A DNA stretch of 64,000 nt from Martinezella dioscoreae (GTDB taxonomy: Bacteria; Pseudomonadota; Alphaproteobacteria; Rhizobiales; Rhizobiaceae), in the NCBI RefSeq assembly GCF_009176305.1, contig NZ_BLAJ01000003.1:744001-808000 (forward strand), written 5' to 3'. The position numbers and the translations under genes were made by a program. Positions 48,239 through 56,552 of this stretch are shown piece by piece (the first letter of the stretch is position 1; each line of letters starts with the position of its first letter). A model generated the notes under the pieces. That model saw nothing but the letters and a program-made list of their open reading frames with translations. It had not been told where the DNA came from and did no database searches.

Positions 48239-48700
48239 ATGCATCCGCGTTTCAATTTCGCCAAAGCCTCCCCGGACTCCTACAAGGCCGTCGTCGCGCT
48301 GGAAAACTTCGTTCAGAGCAGCGGCCTTGAGCGCCGCTTCATTCACCTGATCAAGCTCCGCGCCTCGCAGATCAACGGCTGCGCCTATTGCGTCGACATG
48401 CATGTGAAGGAAGCCCGCCACGATGGCTTGAGCGAACAGTGGATCAACCTGATGTGCGTCTGGTGGGAATCGCCAGTTTATGACGACCGCGAGCGTGCCC
48501 TGCTTCGGTGGGTCGATTCCGTCACCAAGATCGCCCAGACCGGCATTCCGGATGCCGATTTCGAACCGCTGAAACAGCATTTCAGCGAAGAAGAGATCGT
48601 CAAGATCACGGTCGCAATCGGCACGATCAACATCTGGAACCGTCTTGCCGTCGGCTTCCGCTCGCAGCATCCGTTGGATGCGGCAAGCAAGGCTGCCTAG
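48239..48700 (+). CDS. Carboxymuconolactone decarboxylase family protein (AhpD-like)
   Basis: The 153-residue protein carries the redox centre of AhpD-type members, C48-x2-C51 and H55 in NGCAYCVDMHVKEAR, and so is probably a peroxidase or disulfide reductase rather than a true decarboxylase. A strong AAGGAGA ribosome site precedes the ATG. It forms an operon with the Rrf2 gene, suggesting a response to oxidative or electrophile stress. Confidence 0.9.
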   Translation: MHPRFNFAKASPDSYKAVVALENFVQSSGLERRFIHLIKLRASQINGCAYCVDMHVKEARHDGLSEQWINLMCVWWESPVYDDRERALLRWVDSVTKIAQTGIPDADFEPLKQHFSEEEIVKITVAIGTINIWNRLAVGFRSQHPLDAASKAA

Positions 48701-48719
48701 AACCGTTATCATCAAAGCA

Positions 48720-48754
48720 AAAAGCGCGGGACCGGAATCCCGCGCTTTTCGTTT
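48720..48754. terminator. Bidirectional terminator between the CMD gene and glnII
   Basis: AAAAGCGCGGGA / TCCCGCGCTTTT, a 12-bp perfect stem with a 6-base loop, has T-runs on both strands and lies between two convergent genes. Confidence 0.93.
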
Positions 48755-48787
48755 ATCTCCGCCTCGGAAAACCGAGATCGAAATACG

Positions 48788-49828
48788 TCAGGCAGCAACC
48801 GAGCCGAAGCCAGCGGTCGGAACTTCCGAGATGGTCTTCAGAACCTGGGAAGCGATCTGGTAGGGGTCGCCTTGCGAGTTCGGGCGACGATCTTCGAGGT
48901 AGCCCTTGTAGTCGTTCTTGATGAACGAGTGCGGAACGCGGATCGAGGCGCCGCGGTCGGCAACGCCGTAGCTGAACTTGTTCCACGGAGCCGTTTCATG
49001 CTTGCCGGTCAGGCGCATGTGGTTGTCCGGACCGTAAACAGCGATGTGGGCTTCGAGGTTCTTGTCGAACTGAGCCATGAGTGCTTCGAAATAGGCCTTG
49101 CCGCCGACTTCGCGCATGAACTTGGTCGAGAAGTTGCAGTGCATGCCCGAGCCGTTCCAGTCGGTGTCGCCAAGCGGCTTGCAGTGGAACTCGATGTCGA
49201 TGCCGTACTTTTCGCACAGACGCAGCAGCAGGTAGCGTGCCATCCAGATCTGGTCGGCGGCTTTCTTGGAGCCTTTGCCGAAAATCTGGAATTCCCACTG
49301 ACCCTTGGCCACTTCGGCGTTGATGCCTTCGTGGTTGATGCCGGCTTCGAGGCAGAGGTCGAGGTGCTCTTCAACGATTTCGCGAGCGACATCGCCGACG
49401 TTCTTGTAGCCGACGCCAGTGTAGTACGGGCCCTGCGGAGCCGGATAGCCGGATTCCGGGAAGCCGAGCGGACGGCCGTCCTTGTAGAAGAAGTATTCCT
49501 GCTCGAAACCGAACCATGCGTCTTCATCGTCAAGGATGGTCGCGCGGCTGTTGGATTCGTGCGGGGTAACGCCATCAGGCATCATGACTTCGCACATGAC
49601 GAGAGCGCCGTTGGTGCGGGCCGGGTCCGGATAGATAGCGACGGGCTTCAGCACGCAGTCGGAGCTGCGGCCTTCGGCCTGCATCGTCGACGAACCGTCG
49701 AAGCCCCAAAGCGGAAGCTGCTCGAGCGTCGGAAATGCGTCGAATTCCTTGATCTGCGTTTTACCGCGCAGGTTCGGTACCGGGGTGTACCCGTCGAGCC
49801 AGATGTACTCGAGCTTAAACTTCGTCAT
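48788..49828 (-). CDS. glnII: Glutamine synthetase type II
   Basis: GSII is the eukaryote-like octameric glutamine synthetase of rhizobia, making glutamine from glutamate, ammonia and ATP under nitrogen limitation. The 346-residue protein starts at ATG 49828 after GAGGTG, and has LEYIWLDGYTPVPNLRGKT, the nucleotide/substrate motifs WGFDGSST and WFGFEQEYFF, and GSGMHCNFSTKFMR. Unlike GSI it has no adenylylation Tyr loop. A sigma-54 promoter is visible upstream, and the divergent gstI gene encodes a known translational inhibitor of glnII in Rhizobium. Confidence 0.97.
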   Translation of the reverse strand: MTKFKLEYIWLDGYTPVPNLRGKTQIKEFDAFPTLEQLPLWGFDGSSTMQAEGRSSDCVLKPVAIYPDPARTNGALVMCEVMMPDGVTPHESNSRATILDDEDAWFGFEQEYFFYKDGRPLGFPESGYPAPQGPYYTGVGYKNVGDVAREIVEEHLDLCLEAGINHEGINAEVAKGQWEFQIFGKGSKKAADQIWMARYLLLRLCEKYGIDIEFHCKPLGDTDWNGSGMHCNFSTKFMREVGGKAYFEALMAQFDKNLEAHIAVYGPDNHMRLTGKHETAPWNKFSYGVADRGASIRVPHSFIKNDYKGYLEDRRPNSQGDPYQIASQVLKTISEVPTAGFGSVAA

Positions 49829-50273
49829 TACGCACCTCATAACAGTTAATCAGGCGAAGTAGGAAAAACTTGGCCGGCGCGCCCGCCGGAAAATTCCTCA
49901 CTACGAACGGCTGCCAAGAGAGATGCATGTGCCGTGCCAGATCGCATCGACACCTAGCCCGCCAGGCGAGATTTTTATGATTGAGGCGTGTTCGGGCAAG
50001 ATTTCCCAGTGCCAAGCATCAGATTCTTTTCAAATCGCCGCCATGGCTCCAATCGAGCTGCCAAAGTGTCGCAGGCTCGACCGGGCCCTAAAACGGATTG
50101 GAAAATCGGCAGACCAAAGAAACGGCATCGGCGACACCATCGTCGATTTGCCTATAATTTCATCATTTAGCATTTTTTTTAAGCGAAATGGTGATATTCG
50201 CCTTCGGCTTTGCTATATATGAGTTGTCTCTTGAAGCGCGCCCGCTTGAACACCAAAAAGGGAGAGACAAAGA
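49829..50273. other. glnII-gstI divergent control region
   Basis: This 445-base region separates the two divergent genes. It holds the sigma-54 element for glnII at 49924-49939, leaving a leader of about 85 bases. I could not find a clear NtrC dyad (GCACC-type) by eye. Near gstI the sequence becomes AT-rich (50150-50220), with a TATATAT stretch at 50214-50220 that could belong to a sigma-70 promoter. Confidence 0.6.
49924..49939 (-). promoter_or_regulatory. Sigma-54 (RpoN) promoter of glnII
   Basis: Read on the minus strand the site is TGGCACGGCACATGCA, matching TGGCACG-N4-TTGCA except for one A in place of T. The GG and GC doublets are exactly 10 bases apart. It lies about 95 bases upstream of the glnII start, as expected of an NtrC-dependent gene. 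Confidence 0.85.
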
Positions 50274-50465
50274 ATGGCAATCGGTACTCGGCACGAAACC
50301 GCAAAGATCTATCAGTTTCCCGTTACGGCTCGCCCCACGGCGCTCAGCCAGCGTCCGAAGGTGAACCTCACCCCGGATATCGGCCCGTCCATTGCGACGG
50401 CCGCATTCGATAGCTGGTATCACGAAGCCGCGATCGTCGAATCTGACGAGACCCGCAAGCAGTAG
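50274..50465 (+). CDS. gstI: GstI-like translational inhibitor of glnII (DUF2735)
   Basis: This 63-residue protein (MAIGTRHETAKIYQFPVTAR...) has the length, sequence type and position of GstI in Rhizobium leguminosarum and R. etli, where it is transcribed divergently from glnII and blocks glnII translation when nitrogen is plentiful, NtrC repressing gstI. A strong GGGAGAG ribosome site lies upstream. Identification is by synteny, length and recall of the DUF2735 family. Confidence 0.88.
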   Translation: MAIGTRHETAKIYQFPVTARPTALSQRPKVNLTPDIGPSIATAAFDSWYHEAAIVESDETRKQ

Positions 50466-50474
50466 GCTTTAGCT

Positions 50475-51110
50475 TTACAGCGCTATATAGCGATCCGAGC
50501 GATGATTGATCGCGACGAAGAGATTGAGTGCGATTGCACCGATCACCGAGCAGATGACCACAGCAGGCGTGGTCACCGCAAAAGCGACCGCGAGCACGCA
50601 TAGGTCGATTGCAAGCTGCACCAACCCTGCCCTCATGCCGAAACGCTCCTGCAGGTAAATCCCCAGAATGCCGACGCCGCCGAGGCTTGCCCGATGGCGA
50701 TAGAGCGCGAGCAGCCCGAAGCCGAGCAGAATGCCGCCGAGCACCGCCGACCAGAGCGCGTTGATATGCGCGACATCGAAGAGCAGCGGCTGCAGGTTGG
50801 TCAGCAGCGAGGTGAGCGCAATGGCGATGAAGGTCTTGATGGTGAAGACCGGGCCGAGCTGTTTCAGAGACAGATAGAAGAACGGCAGATTGACCACGAA
50901 AAAGGCGAGGCCGAAATTCACGCCGGTCGCGTAATGCAGCAGGAAGGCGATGCCGGCAGTGCTGCCGGTCAGAAGGCCGGCGCTTGAAAGGCAAAATAGC
51001 CCAAGCGAGGAAATCAGACTGCCGGAGACGATGCCCTGAATATCCTCGATCCACGAATGCCGGGTCGCGGACGTATTCCAGATACCAAATGCGCTCTTTG
51101 CGTTTGCCAT
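50475..51110 (-). CDS. YitT-family integral membrane protein
   Basis: The 211-residue protein starts at ATG 51110 (MANAKSAFG) after AGGGGAAA and has five to six membrane helices of the YitT/DUF161 type (GLLTGSTAGIAFLLHYATGVNFGLAFFVVNLPFF; GILLGFGLLALYRHRASLGGVGILGIYLQ). Family function is unknown. It is convergent with gstI, nine bases apart. Confidence 0.85.
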   Translation of the reverse strand: MANAKSAFGIWNTSATRHSWIEDIQGIVSGSLISSLGLFCLSSAGLLTGSTAGIAFLLHYATGVNFGLAFFVVNLPFFYLSLKQLGPVFTIKTFIAIALTSLLTNLQPLLFDVAHINALWSAVLGGILLGFGLLALYRHRASLGGVGILGIYLQERFGMRAGLVQLAIDLCVLAVAFAVTTPAVVICSVIGAIALNLFVAINHRSDRYIAL

Positions 51111-51217
51111 GTGATTTCCCCTGGGTTTCAAGGCTTTTTGCTGAAAGCTCAGGCGATAATCAAGCGAAAATACGTAAGCAATGCTGACCTATTTCAAATT
51201 CGCAAGATTCGAAATCA

Positions 51218-52171
51218 TCAAGCCGATTTCCGGGTAAGGAACAGAATGCCGTGGACCGGTTTTCCGCCATCCATGCGAATGGTGCTGCGGGTGACATTCA
51301 GCACCGCAAAACCATGAGCGGCCAAAATCCGCCTGACATAGGCTTCCGAATGGGCGAACCGCAGGGAATCGCGCAGCACATAGCCGTCCGGCTGCTCCGC
51401 ATCTTCAACCGAAAAGGCAAAGACGGCGCCATCGGCCGAAAGTTTCTGCACGATCGCCGTCACGCCATGCAAATCGCCGAGATACATCAGCACGTCGGCC
51501 GCAGTGATCAGATCTGCGCGGCCGGCCTCAAGCTCACCACCGAAAATGCCTGACAATTCCGGCTCAAGCGCGAGATCGGCCTGGCCGAGGTGATCGTAGA
51601 CATTCTTTTCGGCCGCCTTGGCGAGCATGCCCTTCGACAGGTCGTAGCCTTCCAGCCGATCGACCCGGGCGCGGATTTCCGGCCCGAGCAGGCCCGTGCC
51701 GCAGCCAAGATCGATCGCGAGGCGGAAATGTTTCGGGATACCAGCCGTTTCGACAATTAGGCCGGCAAGCTTGCCGGGCACGCTGTAGCCGAGCTTCTCG
51801 ACCAGCGAGGTTTCGAAGCGGTCGGCATAGTCGTCGAACAACCGCTCGACATAGAGGCTCGGTGGCCGGTCCGGCACATCGGCACCGCCGAGAACGGCAA
51901 GCTTGAGGCGGGCGCCGAAGACATCGCCTTGATCGAGCATCAGCACTTCGTTCAGCGCCGCGATTGCGCCGGATGCATCGCCGGCCTTCTCGCGATAGGT
52001 CGCAAGCGTGAACCAGCCCGCCGCCCAGCGTGGTACCAGCTCCAGCGCCTGCTCCATCAGCTCGGCCGCACTCGCGGGTTCTCCGCTCTCGGCAAGCATC
52101 TTCGCATAATCGGCGCGGCGGTCGGCGATGACATCGCCGGAGGAAAGCTGGCTTGGCAGCATGTGTTTCAT
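51218..52171 (-). CDS. TPR-containing SAM-dependent methyltransferase
   Basis: The 317-residue protein has one to two TPR motifs at the N-terminus (AELMEQALELVPRWAAGWFTLATYREKAGDASGAIAALNEVLML) followed by a class I methyltransferase domain with motif I AIDLGCGTGLLGPEIR, then YDLSKGMLAKAAEK and ITAADVLMYLGDL. The acceptor is not known. The frame is open for about 200 more codons upstream, but that part lies antisense to the next plus-strand genes. ATG 52162 is an alternative start. Confidence 0.87.
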   Translation of the reverse strand: MKHMLPSQLSSGDVIADRRADYAKMLAESGEPASAAELMEQALELVPRWAAGWFTLATYREKAGDASGAIAALNEVLMLDQGDVFGARLKLAVLGGADVPDRPPSLYVERLFDDYADRFETSLVEKLGYSVPGKLAGLIVETAGIPKHFRLAIDLGCGTGLLGPEIRARVDRLEGYDLSKGMLAKAAEKNVYDHLGQADLALEPELSGIFGGELEAGRADLITAADVLMYLGDLHGVTAIVQKLSADGAVFAFSVEDAEQPDGYVLRDSLRFAHSEAYVRRILAAHGFAVLNVTRSTIRMDGGKPVHGILFLTRKSA

Positions 52172-52327
52172 CCTGTTTGATGCTCGCCTTTGAACGCGGC
52201 CATAAAAAAACTCAAGTCCTATTTCAGGCAGGCGCTGGTTTAGGGTGTAAGCTGGGCGAAAGTGCTTGCGAGTCGCAGGTGCCGGCCCTATCTCAGCACC
52301 GACCGACTGCCATATGGAGACGTCAGC

Positions 52328-52594
52328 ATGTCCGATCAGGTGAACAGATTCCTTGGCGACTCGCCAGGCAGAACGCTGGTGAAGCTCGTCATCGTGTCGC
52401 TCGTGGTCGGCTTCGTGATGAAGTTCTTCGGCTGGCGGCCGCTCGATTTCCTCTATGGCGTCCGTCGCTTCCTGCTCGATCTCTGGCACAGCGGCTTCGC
52501 TGCGCTTGGCGAGTTCGGCGATTATGTGCTGCTCGGCGCCTCCATCGTCATTCCCGTCTTCATCATACTTCGTTTGTTCCACTACCGCCGCTGA
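52328..52594 (+). CDS. Small two-helix membrane protein (DUF6460-like)
   Basis: The 88-residue product (MSDQVNRFLGDSPGRTLVKLVIVSLVVGFVMKFFGWRP...) has two membrane helices, about 20-37 and 63-82, and resembles small rhizobial proteins labelled DUF6460. ATG 52328 follows GGAGA. Its stop precedes the next gene start by one base, so the two may be co-translated. Function is unknown. Confidence 0.75.
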   Translation: MSDQVNRFLGDSPGRTLVKLVIVSLVVGFVMKFFGWRPLDFLYGVRRFLLDLWHSGFAALGEFGDYVLLGASIVIPVFIILRLFHYRR

Positions 52595-52595
52595 C

Positions 52596-53099
52596 ATGAC
52601 CTCCCAGACACTGACCTGCACGCGCCGCGATGCGCTGCGCCTCGCCGCTCTTGCGCTCACCGCATCCGTCGCAAGCTGCGCCACGCCGCCTGCCCGGATT
52701 TCCAGCATCCCTGCCAGCGACCAGACCGCCTCTGCTCTGCCGCTCGTCAATGCACTGCGCGCCAAGAACGGCTTGCCACCATTGAAGATCGATACCGCTG
52801 CCAGCACCGCCGCCGTCTATCAGGCGAGGCGGATGGCGGATGCCGGCAAGATGGAGCACCTGATCGGCCTCGGCGACGATTTCGGCAAGCGGGTCAAGGC
52901 AAGCGGCGTCAAGCTGCCGGCAGCGGAGAACATTGCCGAGGGCCAGCGCGACGTGAATGCGGCGGTGACGGCCTGGATCAATTCGCCGAAGCATTTGCAC
53001 AACATGCTCGGCAAATATGATGGCCTTGGCGTCGCTCTTGCCTATGCCCCCTCTTCCGGCGACAGGCCTTATTGGTCCATGGTGCTTTCCTCGAACTGA
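52596..53099 (+). CDS. CAP-domain lipoprotein
   Basis: The 167-residue protein begins with a twin-Arg-like motif (TRRDALRLAALALTA) and a lipobox (ASVASC), so it is probably an exported lipoprotein. The mature part is a CAP/SCP-like domain (NALRAKNGLPPLKIDTAASTAAVYQARRMADAGKMEH; AENIAEG; WINSPKHLHNMLGKYDGLGVALAY) with the His/Glu pattern of the family. Bacterial members are of uncertain function. It follows the small membrane protein gene by one base. Confidence 0.88.
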   Translation: MTSQTLTCTRRDALRLAALALTASVASCATPPARISSIPASDQTASALPLVNALRAKNGLPPLKIDTAASTAAVYQARRMADAGKMEHLIGLGDDFGKRVKASGVKLPAAENIAEGQRDVNAAVTAWINSPKHLHNMLGKYDGLGVALAYAPSSGDRPYWSMVLSSN

Positions 53100-53115
53100 G
53101 GAGGCGTAACGTCAA

Positions 53116-54465
53116 ATGGATGTCCAGCAAGGGAGCCGGCGGATTCTGCCCTTCGACGTGACGCATCGGCTCGTGCTGTCGATCGCGATTCCGATGACGC
53201 TCGGCTTCATGACGACACCGCTGCTCGGCCTTGTCGATACGGCCGTCGTCGGGCATCTCGGCCAGCCGGACGCGCTGGCGGGGCTTGCGATCGGCGCCGT
53301 GTTGTTTGATCTCCTTTTCTCAAGCTTCAACTTCCTGCGCGCCTCGACGACAGGGCTCACCGCGCAAGCCTACGGCCGTCATGACCGGCACGAACAGCAG
53401 GCCGTCTTCTGGCGCGCGCTGATATCGGCGCTCACATCAGGCATCCTGATCGTGCTCTTGTCGCCTCTTCTCCTTTGGCTCGGCCTCAAGCTCATGGGAC
53501 CGCAAGGCGGCATCGCGGAGGCGACGCGCACCTATTTCTCCATCCGCATGCTGTCGGGACCGGCAGCGCTTGCCAATTACGCGCTGCTCGGCTTCGTGCT
53601 CGGCCGTGGTCAAGGCCGCATCGGGCTTTTGCTGCAGACCGTCATCAATGGCGTCAATATGGTGCTCGCCATCCTGCTCGGGCTCTATCTGGGCTGGGGT
53701 GTGGCGGGTGTTGCCTGGGGCACACTGATCGGCGAAGCGAGCGGCATGCTGCTCGGACTTTTGATCGTGCTGCGCAGTTTTGCCGGCGAGGAGCGCCCGG
53801 CGCGCGCGGAGCTGCTCTCGCGCACCAAGCTCACGCAGCTCTTCGCGCTCAACCGCGATATCCTCATCCGCACCTTCGTGCTGATTGCCGCCTTCACGCT
53901 GATGACGCGTATCGGCAACAGCTTCGGCGCCGTCATGCTCGCCGCCAATGCGGTGCTGATGAACTTCTTCCTGCTGTCGGGCTATTATCTCGACGGGCTC
54001 GCGAACGCAGCCGAGCAGATCACCGGCCGCTCGATCGGCGCCAATTACAGGCCGGCCTTCGAGCGCGGCTTGAAACTGACAGCGCTCTGGTCCTTCGGGT
54101 TGGCGCTTGCCGCCGCCATTTTTTTCTTTACGGTTGGGCCGGCGCTGATCCGCCTGCTGACAACTTCCGAAGAGGTGCGCCTCGCTGCGGAGACCTATCT
54201 GCCCTGGGCGGCAATCACCGGCCTGACTGGGGCGCTCGCCTTCCTGATGGATGGAGTCTTTATTGGCGCCACATGGTCGCGCGAGATGCGCAACAAGATG
54301 CTGCTATCCTTCGGCGGCTATCTCATAGCGCTCGCCGTCTTCGTGCCGACGCTTGGCAATCATGGCCTGTGGATGGCCATGAACGCCTTCCTGCTGTTTC
54401 GCGGCATCTTCCTGGCCATGGGCCTGAAGAAGCGGGCGGATCAGACGTTCCGATTCGCCCAGTAG
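53116..54465 (+). CDS. MATE-family efflux transporter (DinF-like)
   Basis: The 449-residue protein has twelve helices with the MATE start region IAIPMTLGFMTTPLLGLVDTAVVGHLGQPDALAGLAIGAVLFD, and ASTTGLTAQAYGRHD typical of the DinF subgroup. It exports cationic drugs or metabolites by Na+ or H+ antiport. It starts 16 bases after the CAP gene on the same strand; its last 25 bases overlap the convergent pyrD 3' end. Confidence 0.9.
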   Translation: MDVQQGSRRILPFDVTHRLVLSIAIPMTLGFMTTPLLGLVDTAVVGHLGQPDALAGLAIGAVLFDLLFSSFNFLRASTTGLTAQAYGRHDRHEQQAVFWRALISALTSGILIVLLSPLLLWLGLKLMGPQGGIAEATRTYFSIRMLSGPAALANYALLGFVLGRGQGRIGLLLQTVINGVNMVLAILLGLYLGWGVAGVAWGTLIGEASGMLLGLLIVLRSFAGEERPARAELLSRTKLTQLFALNRDILIRTFVLIAAFTLMTRIGNSFGAVMLAANAVLMNFFLLSGYYLDGLANAAEQITGRSIGANYRPAFERGLKLTALWSFGLALAAAIFFFTVGPALIRLLTTSEEVRLAAETYLPWAAITGLTGALAFLMDGVFIGATWSREMRNKMLLSFGGYLIALAVFVPTLGNHGLWMAMNAFLLFRGIFLAMGLKKRADQTFRFAQ

Positions 54466-55529
54466 TCCAGCTTGGTATCGCGCAGGTCGCGGATCGAGCC
54501 GGCGCGCTCGCGATCGAGCAACTTCGAGAGATCCGCCACGACGCGGCCCGGCAATCCCGGGCCTTCATAGACCATGCAGGAATAAAGTTGCACGAGATCC
54601 GCGCCGGCCTTGATCTTCTCCAGCGCCGTTTCCGCTGAGGAAACGCCGCCAACACCGATGATCGGCAGTGCGGCACCGACGCGGCGGCGCATCTTGGCAA
54701 GCACCACAGTCGATTTTTCGAAGACCGGCTTGCCGGAAAGGCCGCCTGCCTCTTTCGCCTGACGCTGGTCTTTCAAGCCATCACGCGAGAGCGTGGTGTT
54801 GGAGACAATCAGGCCATCGAGCGCATGCGACAATACTTCCGCGGCGATGTCATCCATGCCCTCCTCGGTAAGATCTGGCGCGATCTTGAGAAAGACGGGA
54901 ATGCGCTTGCCGGCCTTGGCCGCTTCCTCGTCGCGCGCGGCAAGCACCGCCGACAAAAGGGCCGACAGGCTTTCGCGCGCCTGAAGATCGCGCAGGCCCG
55001 GCGTATTCGGCGAGGAGATATTGGCGGTGAAATAGCGCGCCACGGAATAGAAGCGGCGGATACCGGCGACATAATCGGCGATGCGGTCAGCGCTATCCTT
55101 GTTGGCGCCGATGTTGACGCCGATGATGCCGTTGCCGCGGATGGTTTTGAGGCGCTGAAATGCTGCCTCATGGCCCTCATTGTTGAAGCCCAGGCGGTTG
55201 ATGACGCCTTCGTCTTCGACCAGCCGGAAGATGCGTGGGCGCGGATTGCCCGACTGCGCCTTCGGCGTGACCGTGCCGATCTCGGTGAAGCCGAAACCAA
55301 GCTTCAGCAGCGCCTCCGGCACTTCGGCATTCTTGTCGTAGCCGGCGGCCATGCCGATGGGGTTGACAAAGTCGAGCCCTGCCACGGTCTGGCGCAGGCG
55401 GGGATCGTTGCGTGTGCGGCAAGCGGGAACGAGGCCGGATTTCAGCGCCGCAATCGACATGCCGTGTGCCGTTTCCGGATCGAACAGGAACAGGCCGCGC
55501 CGGCCGAGGTCGCGAAAGGCGCCGATCAT
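54441..55529 (-). CDS. pyrD: Dihydroorotate dehydrogenase (quinone), class 2
   Basis: PyrD oxidises dihydroorotate to orotate in pyrimidine synthesis and gives electrons to ubiquinone. The 362-residue enzyme has the membrane-associating N-terminal helices (AHGMSIAALKSGL), FVNPIGMAAGYDKNAE, the class 2 NISSPNTPGLRDLQ, VFLKIAPDL, and the FMN-binding GVGGVSSAETALEKIKAGADLVQLYS. It overlaps the upstream DUF952 gene by 4 bases and the convergent MATE gene by 25. Confidence 0.95.
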   Translation of the reverse strand: MIGAFRDLGRRGLFLFDPETAHGMSIAALKSGLVPACRTRNDPRLRQTVAGLDFVNPIGMAAGYDKNAEVPEALLKLGFGFTEIGTVTPKAQSGNPRPRIFRLVEDEGVINRLGFNNEGHEAAFQRLKTIRGNGIIGVNIGANKDSADRIADYVAGIRRFYSVARYFTANISSPNTPGLRDLQARESLSALLSAVLAARDEEAAKAGKRIPVFLKIAPDLTEEGMDDIAAEVLSHALDGLIVSNTTLSRDGLKDQRQAKEAGGLSGKPVFEKSTVVLAKMRRRVGAALPIIGVGGVSSAETALEKIKAGADLVQLYSCMVYEGPGLPGRVVADLSKLLDRERAGSIRDLRDTKLDYWANRNV

Positions 55530-55879
55530 TCCGCCATCTCCGGAAAGAGGTGAGCTCCATCGTCGCCAATCGGCAGCGGCTTTTCCCAGAGCACGACCGA
55601 AAGTGGCAGCGGCGCATAGAGATGCGGGAAGAGATCGCCACCGCGCGAGGGTTCAAACACCAGCTTGTCGCCGAGCGCGTCGCCGTCCACCGCCACCAGC
55701 AGCAAGCCGGTCTGTCCGGCGAAATGGCGCGCCGCCGTCTCTCTCGCTTGCTTCGCAGTGGAGAAATGAATGTAGCCATCGGTCAGATCGATCGCCGCGC
55801 CATGAAAAACGCCGGTTTGTCTGGCTTGCTGCCAGAGCGTGTCCGGCACGATCTTGTAAACCACTGGCATGGCGGTCAT
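55526..55879 (-). CDS. DUF952-family protein
   Basis: The protein of about 117 residues (MTAMPVVYKIVPDTLWQQARQTGVFHGAAIDLTDGYIHFST...) belongs to the DUF952 family, recognised by YKI...W, DGYIHFSTA and LFPHLYAPLPL. Its function is unknown. It is coupled to pyrD by a 4-base overlap, a common arrangement in Rhizobiaceae. Candidate starts are ATG 55882, 55879 and 55870; an AGAGGG site lies directly before the first. Confidence 0.85.
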   Translation of the reverse strand: MTAMPVVYKIVPDTLWQQARQTGVFHGAAIDLTDGYIHFSTAKQARETAARHFAGQTGLLLVAVDGDALGDKLVFEPSRGGDLFPHLYAPLPLSVVLWEKPLPIGDDGAHLFPEMAE

Positions 55880-55986
55880 CATCCCTCTGTAAAGCTGTGC
55901 TGATAGGCTTTGCACGAAAACATCAGCCGATGTCCACGGTTTCCGTGATGGATTTGGGTTTTAACGCAGAAAATCCGGAGGATGAC

Positions 55987-56415
55987 ATGACGAAGGAACT
56001 GAAAATCGGTCTTGCAGCCATGCTGGTGCCCACTGCTATTCTTCTCTCCACGCCGGCTCTTTCAGCCGAACCGGATGCCGAACGCTTCCAGCTGGAGCGC
56101 AGTGGCGATCATTTCATCCGCCTCGACAAGCAGACCGGGGCGATGTCCATCTGCCAGGATCAGGGCGGCAATCTCGTCTGCCGCATGGCCGCCGACGAGC
56201 GCAGCGCCTATGACGACGAGCTCGATCGACTGTCCGATCGCGTGACGAAGCTGGAAAAGACCGTTGCCGCAAACAAGGGATCGAGCCTGCCCGACGACGC
56301 CGAGATCGACCGTACGCTCGGGATCATGCAGAAATTCATGCGTGGCTTCATGGGCATGGCGAAGGAATTCCAGAACGAGCAGCCGGACGCGAAGCCGCAG
56401 CCGCAGAAGACTTGA
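55987..56415 (+). CDS. Exported protein of unknown function
   Basis: ATG 55987 is preceded by GGAGG five bases upstream. The 142-residue product has a signal peptide (MTKELKIGLAAMLVPTAILLSTPALSA), a short domain with two cysteines (SICQDQGGNLVC), and a predicted coiled coil (YDDELDRLSDRVTKLEKTVAANKG) ending in a Pro/Gln-rich tail. I do not recognise the family. The two Cys could form a periplasmic disulfide. Confidence 0.75.
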   Translation: MTKELKIGLAAMLVPTAILLSTPALSAEPDAERFQLERSGDHFIRLDKQTGAMSICQDQGGNLVCRMAADERSAYDDELDRLSDRVTKLEKTVAANKGSSLPDDAEIDRTLGIMQKFMRGFMGMAKEFQNEQPDAKPQPQKT

Positions 56416-56552
56416 GACCGCGAAAAACCGCGGGCGAAAGCACGGGGATAAAGGACCGTATTCCTATACCGGTCTTTACTCGCCAAAATGCCTCGGTTAA
56501 CCTTTTCTGAAGAGCAAAGCGCCGGGCGAGCCGGCGCGGATACCGAGCGGCG

